64,000 nt of DNA, taken from positions 21,827 to 85,826 of the forward strand of contig JAGWQH010000036.1 in NCBI GenBank assembly GCA_028870115.1. Reading direction: 5' to 3'. Of the stretch, positions 1-9,295 are shown piece after piece (position 1 is the stretch's first letter; the number at the start of each line of letters is the position of its first letter). This DNA is from Candidatus Methylomirabilota bacterium (GTDB taxonomy: Bacteria > Methylomirabilota > Methylomirabilia > Methylomirabilales > Methylomirabilaceae). The translations under genes and the position numbers were made by a program. The notes under the pieces were generated by a model. It was not told the DNA's origin. It saw only the letters and a list, made by a program, of their open reading frames with translations, and searched no databases.

Positions 1-508
1 TGGCCTGCTTGAACAGGCCGTACTCATAGTTAATGCCGTATCCGTATCCCGGCATACCCATGGTGGCCAGCGAGTCCAGAAAACAGGCCGCCAGGCGACC
101 AAGGCCGCCATTGCCAAGCGCAGCTTCAGGTTCGCCTTCCAGCACATCATCGAGATCGACCCCCATCGTGTGGAGCGCCTCCCGGCAAGGATCGAGCATT
201 CCCAGATTGCTCAGGTTATTTCTCAACGACTGGCCCAGGAGAAACTCCATGGAGAGATAATGCAGGCGCTTAGGATCGGCCTGTTGATACCGGTCCTCGG
301 TATCCAGCATCCGGTCGATGAGGGCATCTCGAACGGCGAACGCTACAGCCATGAACAACTCGCGGCTGGAACAGCGCTCCCATTTTTTTCCTAACGAATA
401 TCGGGCATGATAGCGGATTGCGTCTTGAAAGGCAGATACCGTGAGGGCCACATGGCGATGCGCTCCGAATTCCGGTTCTGGATCCCGCTCAAGCCTGCTG
501 GTCGACAT
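1..508 (-). CDS. glgP: Glycogen/maltodextrin phosphorylase, N-terminal part (cut by window edge)
   Basis: Only the first 169 codons are present; the rest lies beyond the left edge. Read on the minus strand, the protein starts MSTSRLERDPEPEFG and continues into blocks typical of glycogen phosphorylases: HYLSMEFLLGQSLRNNL, then ALGNGGLGRLAACFLDSLAT and a GYGINYEYGLF stretch near the cut. The enzyme removes glucose-1-phosphate from alpha-1,4-glucans using pyridoxal phosphate in the cytoplasm; the PLP lysine lies in the missing half. The ATG at 508 begins 3 bases after the stop of the upstream anti-sigma gene, so it is very likely the last visible gene of the signalling operon. This links glycogen breakdown to that partner switch. 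Family assignment is secure. Confidence 0.93.
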   Translation of the reverse strand, partial: MSTSRLERDPEPEFGAHRHVALTVSAFQDAIRYHARYSLGKKWERCSSRELFMAVAFAVRDALIDRMLDTEDRYQQADPKRLHYLSMEFLLGQSLRNNLSNLGMLDPCREALHTMGVDLDDVLEGEPEAALGNGGLGRLAACFLDSLATMGMPGYGYGINYEYGLFKQA

Positions 509-511
509 CGG

Positions 512-982
512 TCACTCCCTCGGTGATTCTTGTCTGGATTGACACGATTTGAGAAATCTCGTCAGAGTCAGAATATTTTTCCCATGGGATGTCGTATATG
601 TGACCTCGTCCATGGTTTTCCTGATAATCGCGAGTCCTAACCCCCTCTCGGGAAGACGTTCCAGGCAGTGGGGATCGAAATCAAAGGGTGAAGCGGTCTG
701 AGGTACGAGGTGCTTCGGGTCCATGGTCCGTCCTGCGTCACAGATCTGAACGATCAGCCGGTCCGAATACTGGCCAAAGATCACTTCTATCTCATGCGCT
801 GCCTCGCGATCGTAGGCGTGCACGATGGCGTTATTGACCGCCTCGACAACGCACAACGCGATCTGATGTGATTCGACATCGGAAAGCGGGGCAAGGGAGC
901 AGAGCCGCTGTATTGCCTGACCGATGAGCGGGACATTCTGGAGATCGCTGGTGATGGCCAGTGTGATCCGTCGTTCGCTCAA
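512..982 (-). CDS. RsbW-type anti-sigma factor / serine kinase
   Basis: A 156-residue single-domain GHKL ATPase. The N box is visible as EAVNNAIVHAYD, the G1 box as ICDAGRTMDP and the G2 region as ERGLGLAIIRKTMDEV. Proteins of this family bind a sigma factor or another target and phosphorylate a STAS antagonist on serine. The partner STAS gene ends 6 bases upstream and glgP starts 3 bases downstream, so the genes are co-transcribed. No sigma factor gene is visible nearby, so the target is unknown and may be off-window or not a sigma factor. Confidence 0.88.
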   Translation of the reverse strand: MSERRITLAITSDLQNVPLIGQAIQRLCSLAPLSDVESHQIALCVVEAVNNAIVHAYDREAAHEIEVIFGQYSDRLIVQICDAGRTMDPKHLVPQTASPFDFDPHCLERLPERGLGLAIIRKTMDEVTYTTSHGKNILTLTRFLKSCQSRQESPRE

Positions 983-988
983 CTCGCC

Positions 989-1336
989 CTATCCTTTGTC
1001 GCCGCCCAAGGCTGACATGGCCTGTTTCTCGTTACTGAAGACCTGAAACACCCGGTCCATCCTCGTCAGTTTGAACAAGGTCATGGTCGTTTCCTGCAAC
1101 CCGCACACGACCAACTCTCCTCGTCCCCCCATTCGCTTCAGACTGGAGACAATCGCTCCCAAGCCACTGCTGTCGATAAACTCTACCCCAGAGAGATTCA
1201 GGACAATCTTGGTGTTACCTGAAGCGATCAGTTCGGTCATCCGTTCCTTGAAATCAGTTGCGACTCTGGCATCCAGCCGCTCCTCCAGTGGCGTCACAAT
1301 CAGCGCCTCGCCTGCTCTCCGCTGGTCAAGCTGCAT
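989..1336 (-). CDS. STAS-domain anti-sigma factor antagonist (RsbV/SpoIIAA-like)
   Basis: A 115-residue STAS domain covering the whole protein. The conserved phospho-acceptor loop reads NLSGVEFIDSSGLGAIVSSL, with the serine of the DSSGLGA motif expected to be phosphorylated by the RsbW-like kinase encoded just downstream and dephosphorylated by the REC-PP2C protein at the head of the operon. In the unphosphorylated form such proteins bind the kinase and free its target. It sits between the Hpt gene and the kinase gene on the same strand with short gaps, consistent with one transcript. Confidence 0.9.
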   Translation of the reverse strand: MQLDQRRAGEALIVTPLEERLDARVATDFKERMTELIASGNTKIVLNLSGVEFIDSSGLGAIVSSLKRMGGRGELVVCGLQETTMTLFKLTRMDRVFQVFSNEKQAMSALGGDKG

Positions 1337-1354
1337 CGCGTGGGCTCCTTTGCC

Positions 1355-1669
1355 TTATTCGGATTGTCGAACCTGAACTGTTACTGCCGTAAGGTAGGCT
1401 GCCAGCCGCTCGCACAGCCTTGTCATGGTCTCCCGATCGCCGCGCCTGCCGGCCTCCTCGATTCCCTGTCCTATTTCGCTGATCTCTGTGAACCCATAGC
1501 CGCCTCCTGTCCCTTTCATAGTGTGGCCTAATCGCGCGAGCTCTGCGAACTTGTCTTCCTGGACCAATCGCTTGATCTGTTCGACATCCCGGCGACGATT
1601 CTCTAAAAACTCCGGGATCAGATCCGCGAGATCCTCGTCAACATAGACGACGGTCGTCTGTTCCCCCAT
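1355..1669 (-). CDS. Histidine phosphotransfer (Hpt) protein
   Basis: A stand-alone Hpt domain of 104 residues. The phospho-accepting histidine is His49 in the motif LGHTMKGTGGGYGF. The protein would relay phosphate between the receiver domains of the hybrid kinase encoded upstream and another receiver, most simply the REC domain of the PP2C protein in the same operon. I chose the ATG at 1669 (protein starting MGEQTTVV), which follows a GGAGGGG ribosome-binding site. The longer reading from 1711 would overlap the kinase gene and lacks such a site. Confidence 0.87.
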   Translation of the reverse strand: MGEQTTVVYVDEDLADLIPEFLENRRRDVEQIKRLVQEDKFAELARLGHTMKGTGGGYGFTEISEIGQGIEEAGRRGDRETMTRLCERLAAYLTAVTVQVRQSE

Positions 1670-1682
1670 CTTCCGCCCCTCC

Positions 1683-4600
1683 TTATGGGACCTCCGAGAC
1701 AGCATCCTCACCGGCTTCCTCCGAATTGTCCAGATAGTGCTTCATCGTCTGAAGCAGGAGATCCTTCTTCAGCGGCTTCGTGAGATAATCATCCATCCCC
1801 TGCTGGAGGCACTGCTCCCGATACTCCGCACCCACATACGCCGTCATCGCGATGATGGGTGTCCGCCCGACGTTGTGCTCCCGCTCCCATGACCTGATCG
1901 CTCGAGTCGCCTCAAACCCATCCATTTCCGGCATCTGCACGTCCATCAGGATGAGATCATAGCGGACCTGCCGTACGGCGTCCACCGCTGCAATCCCATT
2001 CTCGGCGGTCACGACCCAGTACCCGGCGCTCTTGAGAATTCTTTCCACCAGATACTGATTGTCTGGATTGTCCTCGACAAGTAAGATGTGCTGCTGGAGG
2101 GTGGGGCGTTCCGCTTCAGGGGTGAGTGGCTCAACCGGAACCTCGACTTCTTTCGTCCTTCGAAGCAGCCCCAACAATACATCCAGGAGCTTTGAGTGCT
2201 TGACCGGCTTGGTCAGGACCACTGTAATCCCGAGTTCCTCTTTCATAGCAGCAGACAGCCCTTCCCAGGATGAGAGCATCACTAACTTGATTTGCTGGAG
2301 TCGTGGGATTTGTCGAATCGCCCGCGCGACGGACGCTCCGTCCATGTCCGGCATCTGATAGTCGAGGATGACGATCTGATAGCCCGGTTGTGGCGCCTGC
2401 AACAGCGTCAGAGCCTCCTCCCCGCCGGTGGCTTCTCTCACGGACATGCCCCACGTCTGTAGCATTCGGCGCAGGATGAGGCGATTGGTCGAATTGTCAT
2501 CCACAATCAGCACCGTGACATGGCGGAGGTCGGGATAGGTCTCCTCCTCTCCTCTCGCAACCTCAGCTTCAGGCTCCGCCACGGAGACCGTAAGACCACA
2601 ATGGAAGGTGGAACCCTTACCCTCCTCGCTTTCCACCCATATCCGCCCACCCATCAGCTCTACGAGAGCTTTCGAGATACTCAAGCCCAGTCCGCTCCCC
2701 CCGAATCGTCGCGTTGTGGTGGCGTCCGCCTGCGCAAACGGGTCAAAGATTTTGGCGTGCAGATGACTCGGGATACCGATTCCGGTATCGGCTACCGAAA
2801 AATGGAGCCCCACTCGCCCGGGCGTATCAACCTTTGTCTGCTCAACCTGGACAGCCACCTCTCCGCGTTCAGTGAACTTGATCGCATTGCCCACCAGGTT
2901 GACCAACACCTGTCTCAGGCGTGTAGGGTCTCCGCGAACCCGTGAGGGCAGCGCGGGATCCACATAGCACGTCAACTCCAGCCCCTTTTTCTGGGCCCGA
3001 ATGCTCAGAATCTCGGCCACACCCTCAACGACATCCCGCAGGTGAAAATCTACGTCCTCAATCGTCATCTGGCCCGCCTCAAGTTTGGAGAGGTCAAGGA
3101 TATCGTTAATGACCGTCAGCAGCGCCTCCGAGGAGGACTGTACCACCTGCAAGAACTCTTGTTGCTCGGCTGTGAGTACGGTGTCGAGGGTAAGTTCGGT
3201 CATCCCGATGATGGCATTCAACGGCGTCCGGATTTCGTGACTCATCTTGGCCAGGAAGTCGCTCTTGGCTCGGTTGGCTGTTTCTGCGATAGTTTTCGCC
3301 TGTTGCATTGCGGCTTCCGCCCGCTTACGTTCTTCGACCTCTCGTTTCAGCTCTTCGGCCTGACGTTGCACGGAACTCCAGAGCCGGCTGTGCTCAATCA
3401 CAATGGCCACCTGATCGGCCAGGGGAAGCAGGCGCTCAATGTCTCGTGAGGAGTACGCCCCGGTCGTCAGGCTGTCGAGGAAGAAGACTCCCAACACCTC
3501 TCCTCCAGCCAGAAGGGGAAGTCCAAGAACGGATCGGATCCCTTCCTGCGCCAGATAGGTCTCATCGCGGAACCCGAGCTCCGTGACGAGATTACGCACA
3601 AGCCGGGGCTCTCTGTGGGTCAGTATCCACTCGACCGCCGTGTCGTTCGTCTTCGGCCAGCTCTGTCCCTGGTGGGAGGCAAGCGGGAGATGAGCGACGG
3701 AGTAGGCCACGCGGAGTTGATCCCCTTCCGGGAGAATCATCCCCAAGCGGTCATACGGGACGTAGGACTCCACCGCCTGGGCAAAGGTACCGAAGACCTC
3801 ATCGAGTTCGAGCGATCGGTTCAGGAGGCGGCTCAGCGTGAAGAGCGCCTCCCACCGCGTGGCGAGGTCCTTTGTCGTCTCATACAGTTGAGCCAGTTCG
3901 GTATGGGCGGCTGTCAGGTCCGCATCTGCGCGCTTGCGGGCGGTGATGTCCTGCTTGACCGCGATGAAATGGGTGATCTGATCTTGACCGTCTCGAACGG
4001 GGGAGATGGTCTGCTCTTCGGTGTAGAGGCTCCCGTCCTTACGCCGGTTAATCATCTCTCCGTGCCAGACCTGCCCGGAGAGAATCGTCTCCCAAAGATG
4101 CCGGTAGAACGCAGTATCGTGATGGCCTGACTTGAGGAGGCGCGGGTTGCGATCGAGCAGCTCCGGGGCCGTGTAGCCTGTAAGAGAGGTAACGGCGGGA
4201 TTGACCCAGATGATGGTTCCTTCCCGGTTAGTGATGACGATGCCGTTGGCCGCGGCCTCCAGTGCGGTGGTGCGCAGGTACAGTTGGGCCTCTGCCTGTT
4301 TGCGGGCGGTGATATCACGAATCGCGCTCATGATGATGCCGCCATCCTTGGTGGGATAGTGGCTCAGCTTGATGTCCACAGGGAACTCATGCCCGTCCTT
4401 GCGCACGCCGTATAATTCCAGACCCACCCCCATGGGCCGCGTCACGGGGTTGATGAGGTAGGTGGCGCGATCCGCTTCGTGCCGGCTGCGGAGGCGTTCC
4501 GGTACCAGCATCTCAAGGGGTGCGCCCAGCAACTCCTGCTGCGTATAGCCGAACAGCCTTTCTGCTTCGTCGTTTGCGAGCACAATGCGTCCTGCCTGGT

Positions 4601-4823
4601 TGACCAGTAACATGGCATCCGGCGCGTCATTCACTAGCCCGCGAAACTTGGCCTCGCTTTCGGCAAGCGCGTTGAGCGTGTCATGCAGACTACCGGCCAG
4701 CCGGTTGAGTTCATCAACCACTCGCGGCGCGGCGGGACACTTGCTAACAACACACTCATTCAGACTGCCGGCCAGCCGGTTGAGTTCGTCAATAGCCGAT
4801 GCTGGGCGTGAACTCGGTTGCAT
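1683..4823 (-). CDS. Hybrid sensor histidine kinase (PAS-PAS-GAF-HisKA-HATPase-REC-REC)
   Basis: A 1046-residue cytoplasmic-looking kinase without clear membrane segments. Order: a short N-terminal tandem ([10 protein letters not shown] occurs twice, near residues 12 and 37), PAS around 58-175, a second PAS around 180-300, GAF around 330-485, HisKA with SHEIRTPLN (phospho-His about residue 527), an HATPase domain with [10 protein letters not shown], then two receivers with [11 protein letters not shown] and [11 protein letters not shown]. It carries no Hpt domain itself; the stand-alone Hpt is the next gene. An AGGAGG site precedes the ATG. PAS and GAF sensing suggests an internal redox, energy or small-molecule cue, but the ligand cannot be read from sequence. 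Confidence 0.93.
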   Translation of the reverse strand: MQPSSRPASAIDELNRLAGSLNECVVSKCPAAPRVVDELNRLAGSLHDTLNALAESEAKFRGLVNDAPDAMLLVNQAGRIVLANDEAERLFGYTQQELLGAPLEMLVPERLRSRHEADRATYLINPVTRPMGVGLELYGVRKDGHEFPVDIKLSHYPTKDGGIIMSAIRDITARKQAEAQLYLRTTALEAAANGIVITNREGTIIWVNPAVTSLTGYTAPELLDRNPRLLKSGHHDTAFYRHLWETILSGQVWHGEMINRRKDGSLYTEEQTISPVRDGQDQITHFIAVKQDITARKRADADLTAAHTELAQLYETTKDLATRWEALFTLSRLLNRSLELDEVFGTFAQAVESYVPYDRLGMILPEGDQLRVAYSVAHLPLASHQGQSWPKTNDTAVEWILTHREPRLVRNLVTELGFRDETYLAQEGIRSVLGLPLLAGGEVLGVFFLDSLTTGAYSSRDIERLLPLADQVAIVIEHSRLWSSVQRQAEELKREVEERKRAEAAMQQAKTIAETANRAKSDFLAKMSHEIRTPLNAIIGMTELTLDTVLTAEQQEFLQVVQSSSEALLTVINDILDLSKLEAGQMTIEDVDFHLRDVVEGVAEILSIRAQKKGLELTCYVDPALPSRVRGDPTRLRQVLVNLVGNAIKFTERGEVAVQVEQTKVDTPGRVGLHFSVADTGIGIPSHLHAKIFDPFAQADATTTRRFGGSGLGLSISKALVELMGGRIWVESEEGKGSTFHCGLTVSVAEPEAEVARGEEETYPDLRHVTVLIVDDNSTNRLILRRMLQTWGMSVREATGGEEALTLLQAPQPGYQIVILDYQMPDMDGASVARAIRQIPRLQQIKLVMLSSWEGLSAAMKEELGITVVLTKPVKHSKLLDVLLGLLRRTKEVEVPVEPLTPEAERPTLQQHILLVEDNPDNQYLVERILKSAGYWVVTAENGIAAVDAVRQVRYDLILMDVQMPEMDGFEATRAIRSWEREHNVGRTPIIAMTAYVGAEYREQCLQQGMDDYLTKPLKKDLLLQTMKHYLDNSEEAGEDAVSEVP

Positions 4824-4874
4824 CGCTGTCCTCCTGCACGTGAAGCGACCGGCGATCAGCTTGAAGGCTGAGCG

Positions 4875-6068
4875 CTACGTCGTTTCCCTTTCGAGCGCCA
4901 GCAGGGTAATGTCGTCCTCAAACTCATCGCTGCCCCTCCAGCGCTCTATTGCTTGTTTGACACCCGCCATTACGTCGCGCAACGGACGCTCTCGCCACGC
5001 CTCTAAGAAAGCGATGAGGCGGTCTACGGAAAAACGCTCTCCATTCTTCGCGGTACATTCAGGAATGCCATCGGAGTAGAAGAAGAGCCTATCGCCGGGA
5101 TGGAGGTGCAGTTCTTCTTCTCCATACTTGACATCGGGCAACATTCCCACAGGAAATCCCCCCGTTCCCAGCAACTCGGCTTTCGCCTCCCTGGGTTGGT
5201 AGATCGGCGATGGATGACCGGCTTGAGTCAGCAGTGTTCGGGCGCTGCGGGTCTCGACGATGCCGTACACCATAGTGAAATACTGCATTGCATCGTCCCT
5301 GGACTGAAACAGTTGGTTAAGGGTATGAACAGCCTCCGCCGGCATGGCGAGGTCGTAATGGGGGGGGTCCGGGACGAAGCGCATCAAGGGACTTCCCTGA
5401 CTGATGGTGGGCGAGAGCAGCTTACTCAGGGTGACTGACAGCATCGCCGCAGGAATCCCGTGACCGGCAACATCAAGAATATAAAAGCCTACCCGGTGCT
5501 CATTGAGCTGGAAGACATTAAAGATGTCGCCTGCGACGAAATGACAGGGAGCAAATATCCACTCAAACCTGAACCCGGGGACGACCAGTGCGCGGCTGGG
5601 CAGGAGACCTCGCTGCATCGTCACTGCCGCATCGAGGTCCTCACGAATCCTCGAATAGGCCTCCTGCAACTTCTTATTCTGCTCCTCCAGATCATTTTCC
5701 AGCTTGACGACCCGTTCCCCCGCTCTGATCCGGACCTTGAGTTCCCCGGCGTTGAAGGGTTTGATCAGGAAATCATCGGCGCCGGCCTCCATCCCCTTGA
5801 TGAGTTCATCTTTTGAGTGTTTGGCTGTCAGGAGGATGATGTAGATGTATCTCGCGAATCTGCCTTCTCTGATTCGGCGGCAAAGCTCTAAACCGTCCAG
5901 GTTCGGCATGATCCAGTCGGTAATCACAAAACTGATCGGCTCGTTCTGAAGAGTCTCCCACGCTTGTGCGCCGTCGGATGCAGAAGCGACCTCGTAGCCC
6001 CATTTTTGGAGGGTGTGCAGCAGGAGCCTCCGCATATCCGCATCATCGTCAACGATCAGTATTCGCAC
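4875..6068 (-). CDS. Response regulator with PP2C/SpoIIE phosphatase output (RsbU/HsbR-like)
   Basis: The N-terminal receiver (about residues 1-120) has VRILIVDDDADMRR, acceptor Asp in TDWIMPNLDG and Lys in FLIKPFN. A coiled-coil linker follows (LENDLEEQNKKLQEAYSRI), then a SpoIIE/PP2C phosphatase domain with metal-binding motifs FVAGDIFN, ILDVAGHGIPAAM, FFYSDGIPE and a C-terminal DDITLLAL. It should dephosphorylate the STAS protein of the operon when its receiver is phosphorylated. I chose a GTG start at 6068 (VRILIV) because GGGAG lies 6 bases before it; an ATG at 6107 would add 13 residues that are not part of the receiver fold. Confidence 0.88.
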   Translation of the reverse strand: MRILIVDDDADMRRLLLHTLQKWGYEVASASDGAQAWETLQNEPISFVITDWIMPNLDGLELCRRIREGRFARYIYIILLTAKHSKDELIKGMEAGADDFLIKPFNAGELKVRIRAGERVVKLENDLEEQNKKLQEAYSRIREDLDAAVTMQRGLLPSRALVVPGFRFEWIFAPCHFVAGDIFNVFQLNEHRVGFYILDVAGHGIPAAMLSVTLSKLLSPTISQGSPLMRFVPDPPHYDLAMPAEAVHTLNQLFQSRDDAMQYFTMVYGIVETRSARTLLTQAGHPSPIYQPREAKAELLGTGGFPVGMLPDVKYGEEELHLHPGDRLFFYSDGIPECTAKNGERFSVDRLIAFLEAWRERPLRDVMAGVKQAIERWRGSDEFEDDITLLALERETT

Positions 6069-6090
6069 TCTACACTCCCTTAACAATACC

Positions 6091-6229
6091 AGTGTAGTGA
6101 GTCTCACGCTTGTTTATATTTACCGTTCGCCCTGAGCCAGTCGAAGGGCCGTATTATCAATACGTTCCATCCGTGGTTCGACAAGCTCACCGCGAACGGC
6201 CCGTAAAGGTATGTATGACTCACTACACT
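6091..6229. repeat. 13-bp inverted repeat flanking an intergenic palindromic element
   Basis: AGTGTAGTGAGTC at 6091-6103 is repeated as its exact reverse complement at 6217-6229. The right arm runs into a 12-bp palindrome (TACACTAGTGTA, 6224-6235). Between the arms lies a dispersed repeat of the GACAAGCTCA family. This may be the full outer boundary of that element or an operator-like arrangement upstream of the signalling operon. Confidence 0.6.
6123..6199. repeat. Dispersed palindromic repeat, family A (CCTGAGC..TCGAAGG / TTCGACAAGCTCA)
   Basis: Starts CCGTTCGCCCTGAGCCAGTC and ends with the mirror CACCGCGAACGG, containing TTCGACAAGCTCA. The same family occurs at 24190-24252 and 28828-28916. 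The ends can pair to form a long hairpin. The remaining 350 bases up to the next gene (6200-6554) show no other gene I can support. Confidence 0.75.
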
Positions 6230-6554
6230 AGTGTATGACGATGGCTGCTTGCACGCAACTGCTTCGACTTCGGCGGTCGCAAATACGCCAAATGACGTAT
6301 TGACAGGTATAGACGATGCCTTCTAGTATGCCGCAACGCGACCGCAGACTAGAGTCGCTTCATCGTAGCAGGTATACAGTGTCCATGGATGCGAGTGGGC
6401 CAAGAATGTGGCGCACCGCGGACCGAGAAAGGAGGGAGCGCAACAGCAAGGGAAATGCGAGTAAGGTCTGGCTGTGGAACAGCGCATTGGGCGTGTATGG
6501 CGCCTACGGTGTGAGTGAAGGCAATTGTGACAACCGTGAAAGGAGCTAGAAGGC

Positions 6555-7385
6555 ATGGACAGATTGAGAAGGCATCGTAAAATCTTTACGTGTGGGCTCG
6601 CAGGTGTCGTTGCCGGTTTTGTCATTGCCGTGAATGGAGCCTTTGCTGCAGGCGGCTCAGTTGGCTCCTGCGCGGCCCTGCCTAATTGGGCCACCTTGCA
6701 CGCCGCGCTTAAAAGTGTAGCCCCGGACAGCAGCGGTCTGCAGCTCAACATGTGGGCCACCGTGATCAACCGAGACGGCATTGTCTGTGCCGTGGCCTTC
6801 ACTGGTCCGAATCGAGGTGCTCAGTGGCCTGGCAGCCGGGTCATCTCCGCCCAGAAGGCCAATACCGCTAATGCATTCAGTCTGTCCGGCTTGGCGCTTG
6901 CGACCGCCAACCTTTACTTTGCCGTCCAGCCTGGAGGAAGCCTGTTCGGGTTGCAGGAAAGTAATCCCGTAGATGCGGCGGTTGCTTACGCAGATCCTGC
7001 GAGTTCATTTGGCCTGTCGGGTGATCCGATGGTTGGTCAGAGAATTGGCGGCGTCAATGTCTTCGGCGGGGGCCTTGCGTTATATAACAGTAACGGCACG
7101 CTCGTCGGAGGGGTTGGCGTGAGCGGCGATACCTCCTGCACCGACCACGTTGTCGCCTGGAACTTGCGCCACGCATTGGGGCTGGACCATCTGGCGGGAT
7201 TGTTCCCAGTCTCTGGGGATGCGGCCCGCCCCGACAACATGGTTCAGGACATTGTGTTCGCTTCTGCACCCTCCCAGCCTGCTGATCCTGGTCACGTCAC
7301 CGGGGCCGCCAATAGTCTTAGCGGCTTCGGGCACCCTATTTGCCTGAACAACCCGGATCTCTCCGCTCTTCCGGCAGTACAGTAG
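6555..7385 (+). CDS. Secreted HbpS/GlcG (DUF336)-family protein
   Basis: 276 residues with an N-terminal signal peptide (basic MDRLRRHRK, hydrophobic stretch to about residue 30, cleavage near AFAA). The mature part resembles the GlcG/HbpS fold: AVAFTGPNRGAQWPGSRVISAQKANTA early, QPGGSLFGLQESNP in the middle, and FGGGLALYNSNGTLVGGVGVSGD-like text spread around residues 170-195, the last being the family's characteristic glycine-rich strand. Family members bind haem or cobalamin-like cofactors or are of unknown role; ligand here unknown. Ribosome-binding site AAAGGAGC precedes the ATG. A strong hairpin follows the stop. Confidence 0.75.
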   Translation: MDRLRRHRKIFTCGLAGVVAGFVIAVNGAFAAGGSVGSCAALPNWATLHAALKSVAPDSSGLQLNMWATVINRDGIVCAVAFTGPNRGAQWPGSRVISAQKANTANAFSLSGLALATANLYFAVQPGGSLFGLQESNPVDAAVAYADPASSFGLSGDPMVGQRIGGVNVFGGGLALYNSNGTLVGGVGVSGDTSCTDHVVAWNLRHALGLDHLAGLFPVSGDAARPDNMVQDIVFASAPSQPADPGHVTGAANSLSGFGHPICLNNPDLSALPAVQ

Positions 7386-7423
7386 AGTATCAGCCTGGGT
7401 CGGCTGAGAGAAAGGCGACCGAG

Positions 7424-7458
7424 GGCCGCAGGATCGCCATATTGGCGATCCTGCGGCC
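7424..7458. terminator. Perfect 15-bp stem hairpin
   Basis: GGCCGCAGGATCGCC, a 5-base loop (ATATT) and the exact reverse complement GGCGATCCTGCGGCC. It lies 39 bases after the stop of the secreted HbpS-like gene and before the lipoprotein gene. There is no T-run after it, so it may act as a 3' mRNA stabiliser or weak terminator rather than a classic intrinsic terminator. Confidence 0.6.
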
Positions 7459-7495
7459 CAGCAGGCAGTACAGTGGGGCTTGACAGGAGGACAAT

Positions 7496-8005
7496 GTGAC
7501 AACGCGACAGGTCGTGATGGCCCGAGGCTGGTGGGTGCTGTTGTTGGCGCCCCTGTTTGTCGGCTGCGCCGTGATGCAGACTCAAGGCAGTGTCGATCCG
7601 GCTGGTCGGTTGCGGGAACGCGCGAGCCAGTACTGGGACGCCAGGATCAAAGGCGACCTGATGACCGCCTACACCACGCACGAGCCGGCCTTCAGGCGGG
7701 CGGTCTCATTGCAAACCTTCGCTCCGAGCATGGGAGTGACCCGCGTCCTGGCCTACCAGATCGTGGAGGTGCGGATCGAGGGCGATTTAGGATTTGTGCG
7801 GGTAAAAATGCAGGGTGCGTCGCCATTCGCGCCACCGGGCAAACAGGCCGGCCTGAACTGGCAGGAGATGGAGGAACGGTGGGTGCGGGTAGATAGGGAG
7901 TGGTACCGGAAGTTCCGGTTTCCCTCCAAGGACCCTTACCCTCCGGTGAACTGGGATGACGTCACCATCGGTCTGCCGACCATCACTTCTCCGTCAGGGC
8001 CGTAA
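7496..8005 (+). CDS. Predicted lipoprotein, function unknown
   Basis: 169 residues. The N-terminus has a hydrophobic segment ending in a lipobox, LLLAPLFVGC, with Cys about residue 24, so the mature protein is probably lipid-anchored. The start is GTG at 7496, 5 bases after a clear AGGAGG. The mature part is a small alpha/beta domain resembling NTF2-like or SnoaL-like folds (RLRERASQYWDARIKGDLMT at its beginning, WVRVDREWYRKF near the end); this is a fold guess only. It lies downstream of the HbpS-like gene after a hairpin, and its end faces the E2 gene on the other strand. Confidence 0.72.
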   Translation: MTTRQVVMARGWWVLLLAPLFVGCAVMQTQGSVDPAGRLRERASQYWDARIKGDLMTAYTTHEPAFRRAVSLQTFAPSMGVTRVLAYQIVEVRIEGDLGFVRVKMQGASPFAPPGKQAGLNWQEMEERWVRVDREWYRKFRFPSKDPYPPVNWDDVTIGLPTITSPSGP

Positions 8006-8074
8006 GGCCACCGAGTCGCGGGCCCCAGGACGGCGCGGGCTCCAAAGAGACTACGGTCGGCCAAGATGATAGTC

Positions 8075-9286
8075 TTATCGGATGACGGAGAAATCAAACC
8101 CCTGAAGCGTACCCTGCACATGATTAAGGAAGGCGCTGGCGTAGGCGCCGTCGATGAGACGATGATCATAAGAGAGGCAGAGGTAGGCCATTGAACGGAT
8201 GACGACGGTGTCGTCGATCACGACCGGCCGCTTCACTACCCTGCCCAGGCCCAGGATGGCCGTCTGCGGCTGAACAATGATCGGTGTTCCGATCATGGTT
8301 CCTAACGCGCCGAAGTTGTTGACCGTGAAGGTGCCTTCGTGGACCTCCTCCAGGCTGAGCCGTTTGTCGCGAGCCCGTGCGGCCAGATCAGCCAACTGTT
8401 TTGTCAGGGTCAGGAAGCCCTTCTTGTCTGCCTCCCGCAGTACCGGGACAATGAGACCTTCCTCCAGGGCCACAGCGATCCCGATATTGATCGCGTGTTT
8501 GACGATGATCCCCTCACGGGTGAAGGAGGCGTTCATGAGCGGATAGGCCCGCAGACCATCCGCGACGGCCTTCACTACAAAGGGAAGAAAGGTGAGCGTG
8601 ATTCCGGTCTGCTTGAGGAAGGCGTCATGGTGTGCCTGCCGGTATCGGTCGATGGCCGTCATATCGACCTCATGGATCTGCGTGACGTGAGCAGCGGTCC
8701 GCTGGCTCCGGATCATATGCTCAGCGATGGCCTTTCGCATAGGGCTGATCGGGAGGATCTGGTCTTCGACAAGGGGAGTGGGAGGTTCAGGGGATACTTG
8801 GGGCGCGGCAGCGGTCGTCTGTGATCGCTGCGCGATGAAATCCAGCAGATCCGTCCTGGTGACGCGACCCTCTGAGCCGGTTCCTCTCACCTGGGTGAGA
8901 TCCACGCCGTATTCCTTTGCCAGTTCGAGGACTGCCGGGGAGTACCACGTCTTTGGCCGAGCGACGGTCTCCGTAACGGTCGTTGTCACCGGAACGGCAA
9001 CTTCTCGTTGCTCAATCGGCCTGTCGGAGGAGACAATGCTGGAGGGTAGCGACTCAGTGATATAGGCCAGCACAGCGCCGACCGGCGCCGTGCTGCCTTC
9101 CTGGACAACGACCTCAGTGAGGATCCCGACCGCAGGCGAGGGGATCTCGACGTCTACCTTATCCGTAGAAATGGCCAGCAGCGGCTCGTCTTTGGCGACG
9201 AGTTCCCCGACCTTTTTAAGCCAAGTGACAACCGTCCCCTCAGCGACGCTCTCGCCCATCTGGGGCATGACGACTTCAGTGAGCAT
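8075..9286 (-). CDS. pdhC: 2-oxoacid dehydrogenase E2, dihydrolipoyl acyltransferase
   Basis: 403 residues: one lipoyl domain (residues 1-75) with lipoyl-lysine in STDKVDVEIPSP, an Ala/Thr-rich linker, a peripheral subunit-binding domain (YSPAVLELAKEYGVDL to RTDLLDF, about 112-150) and the catalytic domain ending in the active-site motif YDHRLIDGA. It transfers the acyl group from E1 to CoA. Third gene after E1 alpha and E1 beta on the minus strand, 9 bases after E1 beta. Substrate (pyruvate, branched-chain acid or acetoin) cannot be fixed from sequence; the symbol is tentative. Confidence 0.92.
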   Translation of the reverse strand: MLTEVVMPQMGESVAEGTVVTWLKKVGELVAKDEPLLAISTDKVDVEIPSPAVGILTEVVVQEGSTAPVGAVLAYITESLPSSIVSSDRPIEQREVAVPVTTTVTETVARPKTWYSPAVLELAKEYGVDLTQVRGTGSEGRVTRTDLLDFIAQRSQTTAAAPQVSPEPPTPLVEDQILPISPMRKAIAEHMIRSQRTAAHVTQIHEVDMTAIDRYRQAHHDAFLKQTGITLTFLPFVVKAVADGLRAYPLMNASFTREGIIVKHAINIGIAVALEEGLIVPVLREADKKGFLTLTKQLADLAARARDKRLSLEEVHEGTFTVNNFGALGTMIGTPIIVQPQTAILGLGRVVKRPVVIDDTVVIRSMAYLCLSYDHRLIDGAYASAFLNHVQGTLQGFDFSVIR

Positions 9287-9295
9287 AGTCGGCGC

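Noticed and set aside
6316..6549. 77-codon plus-strand frame before the HbpS-like gene
   Set aside because: No ribosome-binding site, Arg-rich shadow-like composition, and it overlaps the likely promoter region.
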